64,000 nucleotides of DNA, taken from contig NZ_MJEJ02000054.1 of assembly GCF_002095435.2 (NCBI RefSeq), positions 62,001-126,000 on the forward strand. Direction: 5' to 3'. The notes beneath the pieces were generated by a model. It made no database searches. It was not told the origin of the DNA and was given only the letters and a program-made list of their open reading frames with translations. Positions 57,122-64,000 of the stretch are shown piece by piece. The position numbers were made by a program, and so were the translations under genes. The first letter of the stretch is position 1, and every line of letters starts with the position of its first letter. This stretch comes from Williamsia sp. 1138. Lineage in GTDB: Bacteria; Actinomycetota; Actinomycetes; Mycobacteriales; Mycobacteriaceae.

Positions 57122-57194
57122 CGAGCGTGCCCTTCCGGACGTCGAGCGGGCCCTTCCGCACGTCGAGCGTGCCCTTCCGGACGTCGAGCGTGCC
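57122..57194. repeat. 21-base tandem repeat, about 3.5 units
   Basis: The unit CGAGCGTGCCCTTCCGGACG plus one base repeats at 57122, 57143, 57164 and partly at 57185; the second unit has two substitutions. It lies in the 211-base gap between the MocR gene and the Rv0226c-like gene. The rest of that gap shows nothing else I can name. Confidence 0.9.
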
Positions 57195-57283
57195 GCCGGA
57201 GCAGTCGCTTCCGCGATAGAGGCCCACTCGATCGCGAAAAAGGCACGGTGGGCGACCGTAAGGGCACGATCGGCTTTGGCGCT

Positions 57284-58999
57284 ATGACCCGCACGCAGTG
57301 GATCACGCTGTGGCTCTCGAGCGCCGGCCTCTCCCTTCTCATCCTGGCGCCTATCTTTCGACCCGGATATCTGCTGATCCGCGACATGGTCAGCACACCA
57401 CGCTCGTTCCCCACAGACTCCGCGATGGGTCTCGGAGACAGCGCCCCTCGCGCGGTTCCGCAGGACTGGTTCATCGCCGTGACCTCTCAGGTGATCGACG
57501 GCGGCATCGTGGTGAAAGCGCTGACCGTTGCGGCGCTGCTGCTCGCCGGAGTCGGGTACGGCAGGTTGGCCCGGCTCGCGGTACCCGGGTCTGGGACTGC
57601 GGGGATGGTCGCCGCGGTCGTCGTCGCCATCTGGAATCCATATGTCGCCGAACGTCTCCTGCAAGGTCAGTGGAGCCTGCTGCTCGGATATGCAGCGGTG
57701 GGGTGGATCGTCGTCTGCGCGGTGCACGTTCGACGCCGCGATTGTCTTGCCCACTGGTCGATGCTGGGCGGCTGGCTCGCGGTCGCCGGGTTCACACCGA
57801 CCGGATCGCTGCTCGCGGCCTGCACACTGCTGGCAGCTCTTGTCATCCCGGCCTTGGCGTCCGGACACCTCCGTATGGCAGCGATCGCACCGGGCGTGTG
57901 GGTCCTCAGCGCACTCCCCTGGCTGGTAGCCGTGCTCCTCGGCAGCGCCGCCTCGACCGCGGACCCGGGATCGGTGGCAGTGTTCGCCGCGCGCGCCGAA
58001 CCGCTGCTCGGAACTGCCGGATCAGTGCTCGGATTGGGTGGCATCTGGAACGCCGACGCCGTGCCCGCCAGCAGGACCTCGGGATGGGCGCTGGTCGCCA
58101 CCGCACTGTTGCTCCTCGTCGTGGCCACAGGTCTGCCGACGCTGTATCGGCGTCGACGCAACGGGGTGATCGCCGGCGCGGCGTGGCTCGGTATCGCCGC
58201 GGTTGTCCTCGTCGTCCTGGCCGCGACCCCACCGGGAATCGCCGCGCTCGAATGGCTGGTCGACGTGGTCCCTGGCGCTGGCCTGCTGCGGGACACCCAG
58301 AAGTGGGTCGCGCTGGTCGCCCCGCTGTACTGCCTCGCCGCGGCTGCGGCGGTCCAAGCCCTCGGTCGCTACGTGCCACGGGCATTCGCGGCATTGATCA
58401 CCTCGGCATTGATCATCGCGCCACTTCCCGATCTCGCCTGGGGAGTCGGCAACAACCTGACCCCGAGCACCTATCCCGGTGACTGGCAGCGGGTGGCCGA
58501 CGTCATCCCCGCGGGAGCCGGCGACGTCCTGATCCTGCCCGCCGGAATGAACCGGGAGTACGGATTCACCGGACACGTCTCCCTCGACCCCACACCTCGA
58601 CTCCTACGCGCCGACGTCCTGCAGACCGGCGAACTCATCGTCGGTGGCCGCAGCGTCGATGCCGGGGACTCACGTGCGGCCCGCGCCGAAGCTGCGCTGA
58701 TGACGGGCGCCGATCCCAGCACCTTGGCCGACCTCGGCGTCGGCTGGGTTCTCATCGAGGGCGATTCCGATGCCGTCGGTGCCGCAGACCGCACGCTTGC
58801 GCAACTCGACACGGCGTTCGCAGGCGACGACCTGCGCGTCTACCAGGTGCGCGATCCACGGACGTACGCCGCGTCGGCGACCGATCGGACGCTCGTCTGG
58901 ATCGCTCACCTCTGGTGGGTTCTTTTGATCGCCAATGGTTTTGTGGCCGTTGTGCTGAAATGGGCGCACCGATCAGCGCACCGAAAGAGGCTCAGCTAG
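57284..58999 (+). CDS. Multi-pass membrane protein, Rv0226c type
   Basis: A 571-residue membrane protein with about 12 predicted helices, equivalent in size and position to M. tuberculosis Rv0226c (about 576 residues). Recognisable stretches are LILAPIFRPGYLLIRDMVSTP at the N-terminus, AIWNPYVAERLLQGQWSLLLGY and GAGLLRDTQKWVALVAPLYCLAAA. The layout resembles GT-C-like envelope enzymes, but no catalytic motif can be assigned. I start it at the ATG at 57284; a longer frame translates the upstream tandem repeat and is rejected. Its TAG stop overlaps the next gene's GTG. Confidence 0.85.
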   Translation: MTRTQWITLWLSSAGLSLLILAPIFRPGYLLIRDMVSTPRSFPTDSAMGLGDSAPRAVPQDWFIAVTSQVIDGGIVVKALTVAALLLAGVGYGRLARLAVPGSGTAGMVAAVVVAIWNPYVAERLLQGQWSLLLGYAAVGWIVVCAVHVRRRDCLAHWSMLGGWLAVAGFTPTGSLLAACTLLAALVIPALASGHLRMAAIAPGVWVLSALPWLVAVLLGSAASTADPGSVAVFAARAEPLLGTAGSVLGLGGIWNADAVPASRTSGWALVATALLLLVVATGLPTLYRRRRNGVIAGAAWLGIAAVVLVVLAATPPGIAALEWLVDVVPGAGLLRDTQKWVALVAPLYCLAAAAAVQALGRYVPRAFAALITSALIIAPLPDLAWGVGNNLTPSTYPGDWQRVADVIPAGAGDVLILPAGMNREYGFTGHVSLDPTPRLLRADVLQTGELIVGGRSVDAGDSRAARAEAALMTGADPSTLADLGVGWVLIEGDSDAVGAADRTLAQLDTAFAGDDLRVYQVRDPRTYAASATDRTLVWIAHLWWVLLIANGFVAVVLKWAHRSAHRKRLS

Positions 59000-59448
59000 T
59001 GGACGACATCGAAGCCATCAAGCAGGTCAAGTACCGCTATCTCCGCACCCTGGACACGAAGCTGTGGGACGAGTTCGAAGGCACCCTCACCGACGATGTC
59101 ACCGGCGACTACGGCGACAGCCTGTCGTTCACCACCCGCGAGCAGCTGGTGGAGTTCATGAAGTCGTCCCTGGGTGCGGCCATCATCACCGAGCATCGGG
59201 TCGATCATCCCGAGATCGTCGTCGATGGCGACGAGGCGACCGGGCGCTGGTATCTCCAAGATCGCGTGATCGTGGCCGACTTCAACTTCATGCTCTTCGG
59301 CGCCGCGTTCTACAACGACCGCTACCGCCGCACCGCCGACGGCTGGAAGATCAGTGCGACGGGCTATGACCGGACGTACGAGGCCACGGTGTCCCTGGAG
59401 GACATGCCGAGCTTCAAGGTGAAACCTGGCGCAGCCCTCCACGTTTGA
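58999..59448 (+). CDS. SnoaL/NTF2-like protein
   Basis: A protein of about 149 residues with a single cone-shaped NTF2-like fold of the SnoaL type; the pattern EAIKQVKYRYLRTLDTKLWDEF and a later HRVDHPEIVV resembles small dehydratases and isomerases such as BaiE. The GTG at 58999 overlaps the preceding stop (TAGTG) and has AAAGAGG upstream; an ATG at 58960 is possible. Function unknown. It is not part of the mycobacterial order. Confidence 0.78.
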   Translation: MDDIEAIKQVKYRYLRTLDTKLWDEFEGTLTDDVTGDYGDSLSFTTREQLVEFMKSSLGAAIITEHRVDHPEIVVDGDEATGRWYLQDRVIVADFNFMLFGAAFYNDRYRRTADGWKISATGYDRTYEATVSLEDMPSFKVKPGAALHV

Positions 59449-59468
59449 TTCAGCGCTGAACCGTTGAG

Positions 59469-60650
59469 TCAGCCCTGGACGAGGCCGGACACCCGACGCC
59501 CCGCTGCGGCCTCGGTCAGCACGTGCGTCACACCCGATGCGGCGACGGGCCACGAGTACCCTTCGGCACGCTGGTTGGCCTTCTCGCCGAGTTCTCGGCA
59601 CCACGCCGGATCGTCGAGCAATTGCGCTGTGGCCGCGGCGAGTTCGTCGATGTCGTCGACGAGAACCCCGGTGACACCGTCGACCACAGAGTCGGTCAGT
59701 CCTCGCGACGACCGGTAGCCGATGGTCGGGACACCGTGTCCCGCAGCCTCCACCACCGCGAGACCCCACCCTTCGGTGCGTGAGGGCATCACGTGCAGAG
59801 CGGCACCCGCCAGGACTCGATGCTTGTCGGACTCACTGAGATGCCCGTGAAAGAGCACGCGGTCGTCGACACGCAGTTCGGTTGCCCGCGCGCGCAGTTG
59901 CTCCGACCACCAGCCGTCGCCGATCACATCCAGCACGACGTCTGGATGGGTCGTCGACAGGCGGGCCATCACCTCGAGCGCATGCTCGATCTGCTTGTGG
60001 GGCACGAGTCGCGACAACACGCAGAGGCGGGGACTTTCTGTGCCACGAGGTTCGGTCTCCGGTACGGGATCTGTGCCGGCCCGCACCACCGCGACCCGCT
60101 CGGCGCCGATCCCCATCTCATCGAGATCCTCGGCCGAAGGCAACGACACCGTCAGATACTGCGAGTGGCGATGCACCCAGGGCGACATCCTCGACTCGAT
60201 GAACCACCCGACCTTGCCGAGCATCGCTCCGGCCACCGGCCACTGCCGCCGGTGACAGTGGTGAACCAGCACCACCACCGGCCCACCCGCGACCCAGCGC
60301 GCGAAGAAGGGGATGCCGTTCTGGGTGTCGATCACGACATCGGGACGAATGCCCGCAAGTGGACCGCGACCGAACCGACCAGCGACGATCGCCGCGAGCG
60401 CCGATGGATACACGCCCAGGCGACCCCCACCCCGAGAGATCGTGATGCCGTCGCGGACCTCTGAGGCCGCCGACCCCGGATAGCGCGCCGTGCGCAGCGT
60501 GACCTCGACCCCGCTTCGGGCCAACTCGGCCCCGACCCGCTCCAGGTACCGCTCGCTGCCGCCACCTTGCGGATGGTCGCTGTCGCGCCAACAGAGCAAC
60601 AGCACCTCACGCAGAGGCGCCGGCCCGGTGGTGTCGGTCGCGTTTTTCAC
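59469..60650 (-). CDS. GT4-family glycosyltransferase, Rv0225 type
   Basis: A 393-residue GT-B glycosyltransferase using a nucleotide-sugar donor. The N-terminal glycine-rich loop is in HPQGGGSERYLERVG; the C-terminal donor site has the E-x7-E motif in RTEGWGLAVVEAAGHGVPTIG. It occupies the place of Rv0225 beside the methyltransferase and membrane protein, so a role in envelope glycan or glycolipid synthesis is likely. It converges on the SnoaL gene with a 20-base gap holding a 12-base palindrome (TTCAGCGCTGAA). Confidence 0.9.
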   Translation of the reverse strand: MKNATDTTGPAPLREVLLLCWRDSDHPQGGGSERYLERVGAELARSGVEVTLRTARYPGSAASEVRDGITISRGGGRLGVYPSALAAIVAGRFGRGPLAGIRPDVVIDTQNGIPFFARWVAGGPVVVLVHHCHRRQWPVAGAMLGKVGWFIESRMSPWVHRHSQYLTVSLPSAEDLDEMGIGAERVAVVRAGTDPVPETEPRGTESPRLCVLSRLVPHKQIEHALEVMARLSTTHPDVVLDVIGDGWWSEQLRARATELRVDDRVLFHGHLSESDKHRVLAGAALHVMPSRTEGWGLAVVEAAGHGVPTIGYRSSRGLTDSVVDGVTGVLVDDIDELAAATAQLLDDPAWCRELGEKANQRAEGYSWPVAASGVTHVLTEAAAGRRVSGLVQG

Positions 60651-60758
60651 TGCCAGCCAGGGTAGCGGGCACAGCGGACCAGGTCAGGCGTGGGCGGTCG
60701 CGGCGTCTCTGATCCGCTGACCTGCCTGCCTCGAAAATCTGCTCCGCTTCCGGGTAGA

Positions 60759-60790
60759 TGCTCCCCTTCCAGGGTGCTGGAACCGGAGCA
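60759..60790. repeat. Hairpin in the divergent gap upstream of the methyltransferase gene
   Basis: TGCTCC-CC-TTCCA pairs with TGGAA-CC-GGAGCA around a GGGTGC loop. GGAGCAGA recurs at 60784 and 60804 and inverted at 60738, so the 186-base gap between the divergent glycosyltransferase and methyltransferase genes is full of related half-sites. Confidence 0.55.
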
Positions 60791-60836
60791 GACCACTGAA
60801 AGTGGAGCAGATCAGCTCGGCTCGGGGCGCAGTATC

Positions 60837-61616
60837 GTGTCCCCGGTGAACCGAAGCACCCGCCGAGCGCAGAAACGGGCCACCGTTTCTCGGTCGGTCC
60901 GTCTGCTGAACCACTTCCGGTACGAGCAACCCGATCCCGATCGGTTCTACGGGGCACTAGCGGACGACTCGGTGGAGCTGATCGAGGCGTTGCACCTCGA
61001 TGTCAGCGGCACGGATCTGCGGGGTCTCACCGTGCTGGACGTCGGCGGTGGGCCCGGCTACTTTGCCGAGGTCTTCCAAGGCCGCGGCGCCGACTACGTC
61101 TCCGTCGAACCCGACCCCACCGAGATGCACGCCGCGGGTCTCCCGCAGCGTGCCAGCGTCCGTGGTTCGGGTATGGCCTTGCCGATCGCCGACGACGCCG
61201 TCGACATCTGCTATTCGTCGAATGTCGCCGAGCACGTCCGTGATCCCTGGACCATGGCCCGCGAGATGCTCCGGGTGACCAAACCAGGCGGGCTCGTCCT
61301 GCTGAGTTACACCCTCTGGTACGGACCATTCGGCGGACACGAGATGGGACTGACCCATTACTTCGGCGGCGCCCGTGCAGCGCGGTGGTACACCGCCAAG
61401 CACGGCCACCCACCCAAGAATCTCTACGGCACATCGCTTTTCAAGGTCACAGCCGCTGATGGTCTGCGGTGGGCCGAGTCCGTTCCAGCTGACGAAGCCG
61501 TCCTGCTGCGCGCCTTTCCGCGGTACCTGCCGGGCCGGCTGTGGTGGATCATGCGTGTTCCGCTGGTGCGAGAAGTGCTGGGTAGCAACCTCGTTCTGCT
61601 CCTGCGCAAGAGTTGA
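60837..61616 (+). CDS. SAM-dependent methyltransferase, Rv0224c type
   Basis: A class I methyltransferase of about 259 residues. The SAM-binding glycine motif is VLDVGGGPGYFAEVF near residue 65, followed by EPDPTEM and the LPIADDAVDICYSSNVAEHV segment. It matches Rv0224c in sequence style (VRLLNHFRYEQPDPDRFYG) and place. I start it at the GTG at 60837 (a GTG at 60846 is close by), because the longer upstream frame covers the repeat-rich gap. Its substrate is unknown; context suggests an envelope lipid or glycan. Confidence 0.88.
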   Translation: MSPVNRSTRRAQKRATVSRSVRLLNHFRYEQPDPDRFYGALADDSVELIEALHLDVSGTDLRGLTVLDVGGGPGYFAEVFQGRGADYVSVEPDPTEMHAAGLPQRASVRGSGMALPIADDAVDICYSSNVAEHVRDPWTMAREMLRVTKPGGLVLLSYTLWYGPFGGHEMGLTHYFGGARAARWYTAKHGHPPKNLYGTSLFKVTAADGLRWAESVPADEAVLLRAFPRYLPGRLWWIMRVPLVREVLGSNLVLLLRKS

Positions 61617-61628
61617 GACCACACAAAC

Positions 61629-61682
61629 ACACGCTCCGGTCAGGTGCACACGTTCAAACGTGTGCACCTGACCGGAGCGTGT
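61629..61682. terminator. Perfect 54-base palindrome between convergent genes
   Basis: Two 26-base arms are exactly complementary around a two-base loop (CA). It lies between the methyltransferase stop and the permease stop. No T-tract follows on either strand. Likely a bidirectional terminator, but the perfection and tiny loop are unusual. Confidence 0.8.
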
Positions 61683-61698
61683 GCTTCTGCAGAGACTG

Positions 61699-64000
61699 CT
61701 ATTCGGCGATCGCCTCCAGGGGTTTGGTCTTGGCCGCGCGGGATGCCGGCCACAACGCCGCCAGCACACCGACGATCGCCGCACCCACCAGGGTGATGAC
61801 GATCAGACCCCAGGGGAACACCGGATCTCCGAGTCCCCAGTACCGCAGGGTCCGGACCAGCGCCCAGCCGAATGCCACACCGAGCACCACGCCCAGGACG
61901 GCACCGAAGATCGCGATGAGCAGCGACTCGATGTAGATCGTCCGTCTCACCTGTGCCCGGGCCATACCGATCGCCCGCAGCATCCCGATCTCCCGCTTGC
62001 GCTCGATCACCGACAACGCAAGGGTGTTCACGATACCGAGGACCGCGATCACCAGGGCGAGTCCGAGCATCGCGTACAGCACACTGAGCATCTGATCGAT
62101 CTGAGATGACTGCTCGCCCTTGAACTCTGCCGGCGTCTGCACCTTCACCGTCAGGTAGTCGGCGGTGGCATCCTCGACGCGCTCGCTGATCTGGTCGATG
62201 TTCGCACCCGGCACGGTCTTGATGGCTGCGAAGACATCTGTCCGCAACGGCTCAGGGATCAGCTTCTGGTAAGCGTCACTCCCGATCGCCCACGGATCGA
62301 CGAGCGGGTTGTCCTTGAAGATGCCGGTGACCGTCACCGGGACGACAGTGCCGTCGAAGTTGGTCATCTCGACGGTGTCGCCGATGTTCCAACCCTTCTC
62401 CTTGGACGTACGCTCTCCCACGACCATGCCGTCCGGCTCCACCGTCGGCGGTCCCTCGACCATGTCGTAAGGGGTCACGGTCTCCATGTCACCGATCGGC
62501 GAATAACCCCACACGCTGTCGCCGTCGACCTGCGCCTGGACAGCTCCGAACGACACCACCGATTCGACGCCCTCGATGCCGTCGACCGACTCGCTCACAG
62601 AGGGCGAGAAGCCGCTGCCCTGCGAACCCGAGATGATCAGGTTCGCAGTCAGTCCCGTGTCGATCGCATCGTCGATGGTTCCCTTGAAGGACGAACCGAG
62701 CGTGCCGATCACCGCGACCAACATCAGCCCCAGGGTCAGCGCGAACGCCGTTGCGGCGGTACGCCTGGGGTTGCGGACCGCGTTGGTGCGGGCCAGCTGG
62801 CCGATCTTTCCGAACGGCCGCGCGAGCACCGACCCGATCGCGCCGACGAACGGCCGCGACAAAGCGGGCGCCGCGAACACCACCGCGAAGATCATCACCA
62901 GCGCGCCGCCGCCGACAGTGGCTGCCGCGCCCGGACCCTCGCCTGCCGCACCGATGGCCAGCAACGCAACTGCGATGACCGCCAACACGATTCCGATGAT
63001 CGTCCGCACCTTGAGTGACGCCTGACCGTCGGTGGCGCTCTCGCGCATCGCCTCGACCGGCGACACCTTCGACGCGCGCCGGGCCGGGGCGTAGGCGCTG
63101 ATCATCGTCACACCGATGCCGACCACGAGGCAGGCGATGACCGCGGCGGCACCGATCTGCAGCGACGCCGTCGGCAGACCTGTCGATGACGTCAGGGCCC
63201 GCAGCAACGCTGCGATACCGATACCGGCAGCGAGTCCGATCAGCGCGCCGATCAACCCGACGACAAAGGCCTCGAGTAGTACAGACCTCGTGACTTGCTT
63301 GCGGCTAGCGCCGATTGCCCTGAGCAGGGCCAACTCTCGCACCCGCTGCGCCACGATCATCGAGAACGTGTTGTAGATGATGAACGTGCCGACGATCAGT
63401 CCGATCGCAGCGAACGCCAGCAGGATGTAGTTGAAGACATCGAGGAACTGGTTGATGTTGTCTTTTTCGTCCTGTCGGACCTGATCACCGGTGCGCAGTT
63501 CGTAACCGTCACCGATCAGGGCGCCGACCCGGGACTTGAGCTCCTCGGGGCTCACACCCGGCACGGCCTGCAGATCGATGGCCTGCGAATGAGATCCGTC
63601 GGTGAACAGATCCTTGGCCGTCGATTCCACGAACTGGACGTTGGTGAAACCGCTCGTGTCGCCCGGAACGTTCAGGAGCCCGACGATGGTCACCTCCATC
63701 GGGGCACCCATGCCGCGGGTGGTCGCCACCTTCGTGGTCGACCCGAGCTTCAGATCGGCTTCGTCTGCGGCCGAATCGTTCAGCGCAACCTCATTCGGCG
63801 CTGCGGGTGCCCGGCCGGCGATGAGCCTGCTCTCCGTATCGGACAGTCGCTGATCCGGCGGCTGGAAGGCACTGCCGACACTCGGCGCGCCGCCGGTCTG
63901 CAGCGCCTTGCCGTCGGCCTTCGCGATCGTCGCCGGACCGCTGTACGACGGCATGATCTTGGCGATCCCGAGTTCGGACTTGTTGTCTTCCAGCTGATCG
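61699..64000 (-). CDS. FtsX/MacB-type ABC transporter permease, N-terminus cut by window edge
   Basis: The last 767 residues of a large permease; the frame stays open to the right edge. Two FtsX domains are visible. The first runs over LLAFAAIGLIVGTFIIYNTFSMIVAQRVRELALLRAIGASRKQV, the second over GLALVIAVLGIVNTLALSVIERKREIGMLRAIGMARAQV, each followed by two more helices. Between them and before the first lie periplasmic MacB-like parts. It should work with a LolD-like ATPase, probably encoded just beyond the edge. The transported lipid or peptide is unknown. Confidence 0.9.
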   Translation of the reverse strand, partial: DQLEDNKSELGIAKIMPSYSGPATIAKADGKALQTGGAPSVGSAFQPPDQRLSDTESRLIAGRAPAAPNEVALNDSAADEADLKLGSTTKVATTRGMGAPMEVTIVGLLNVPGDTSGFTNVQFVESTAKDLFTDGSHSQAIDLQAVPGVSPEELKSRVGALIGDGYELRTGDQVRQDEKDNINQFLDVFNYILLAFAAIGLIVGTFIIYNTFSMIVAQRVRELALLRAIGASRKQVTRSVLLEAFVVGLIGALIGLAAGIGIAALLRALTSSTGLPTASLQIGAAAVIACLVVGIGVTMISAYAPARRASKVSPVEAMRESATDGQASLKVRTIIGIVLAVIAVALLAIGAAGEGPGAAATVGGGALVMIFAVVFAAPALSRPFVGAIGSVLARPFGKIGQLARTNAVRNPRRTAATAFALTLGLMLVAVIGTLGSSFKGTIDDAIDTGLTANLIISGSQGSGFSPSVSESVDGIEGVESVVSFGAVQAQVDGDSVWGYSPIGDMETVTPYDMVEGPPTVEPDGMVVGERTSKEKGWNIGDTVEMTNFDGTVVPVTVTGIFKDNPLVDPWAIGSDAYQKLIPEPLRTDVFAAIKTVPGANIDQISERVEDATADYLTVKVQTPAEFKGEQSSQIDQMLSVLYAMLGLALVIAVLGIVNTLALSVIERKREIGMLRAIGMARAQVRRTIYIESLLIAIFGAVLGVVLGVAFGWALVRTLRYWGLGDPVFPWGLIVITLVGAAIVGVLAALWPASRAAKTKPLEAIAE

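Noticed and set aside
57107-57283. Upstream extension of the Rv0226c-like protein covering the tandem repeat
   Set aside because: It translates the 21-base repeat into an Arg-rich heptad array; the membrane protein begins normally at the ATG at 57284.
1-64000. tRNA, rRNA, CRISPR arrays, insertion sequences or prophage genes
   Set aside because: I saw no tRNA-like or rRNA sequence, no regularly spaced repeats of CRISPR type and no transposase or integrase. The only tandem repeats are the short ones listed.

Overview
The window is high-GC actinobacterial DNA from a mycolic-acid-producing relative of Mycobacterium. A Gordonia-like genus is my best guess, but the genus is not proven by the sequence. 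The main evidence is the right half, which carries in conserved order the genes equivalent to Mycobacterium tuberculosis Rv0224c to Rv0243: methyltransferase, glycosyltransferase, Rv0226c membrane protein, DUF3068 protein, acyltransferase, arabinofuranosyltransferase AftD, small DUF2613 protein, the LpqI lipoprotein, a TetR regulator, MaoC dehydratase HtdX, FabG4 and FadA2.

Positions 1-37000 form an iron-acquisition island. Nearly all of it is on the minus strand. The core operon runs leftwards from about 30.9 kb: aryl carrier protein, 3-dehydroshikimate dehydratase, aryl-AMP ligase, ornithine N-monooxygenase, MbtH-like protein, aspartate 1-decarboxylase, a 7,010-residue NRPS with a terminal thioesterase, and a siderophore-binding lipoprotein. 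At the left edge a second NRPS (cut by the window edge) and a hydroxyornithine formyltransferase diverge from a shared IdeR-type iron box. Upstream (to the right) are an asymmetric heterodimeric ABC transporter, a MerR regulator, a short-chain dehydrogenase and a siderophore-interacting flavoprotein. IdeR-like boxes precede the partial NRPS, the carrier-protein operon and the flavoprotein.

The genes read as a pathway for an apparently undescribed mixed siderophore. The dehydratase should supply 3,4-dihydroxybenzoate rather than the usual 2,3-isomer. The ligase has lost the residue that contacts a 2-hydroxyl but kept the one that contacts a 3-hydroxyl. PanD should supply beta-alanine, and NRPS module 2 has a beta-alanine-like pocket. 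The monooxygenase and formyltransferase should supply N5-formyl-N5-hydroxyornithine, matching the specificity code of the partial NRPS. Predicted order on the large NRPS: 3,4-DHB, D-(allo-)Thr, beta-Ala, a basic residue, an anomalous module with a condensation domain but no adenylation or carrier domain, an ornithine-type residue, an unassigned residue, then thioesterase release. These substrate calls come from reading motifs by eye.

From 37 to 38.5 kb there is a sugar-porter MFS transporter. Positions 38.7-45.4 kb hold the FadA2/FabG4/HtdX fatty-acid block with its TetR regulator, LpqI and a universal stress protein. Positions 45.4-61.6 kb hold cell-envelope genes (AftD, acyltransferase, DUF3068 protein, flippase, glycosyltransferase) interrupted by a MocR-type regulator diverging from a DMT exporter. 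The right edge cuts an FtsX/MacB-type permease. Most convergent gene pairs are separated by long near-perfect palindromes, and two of these share the same core sequence.
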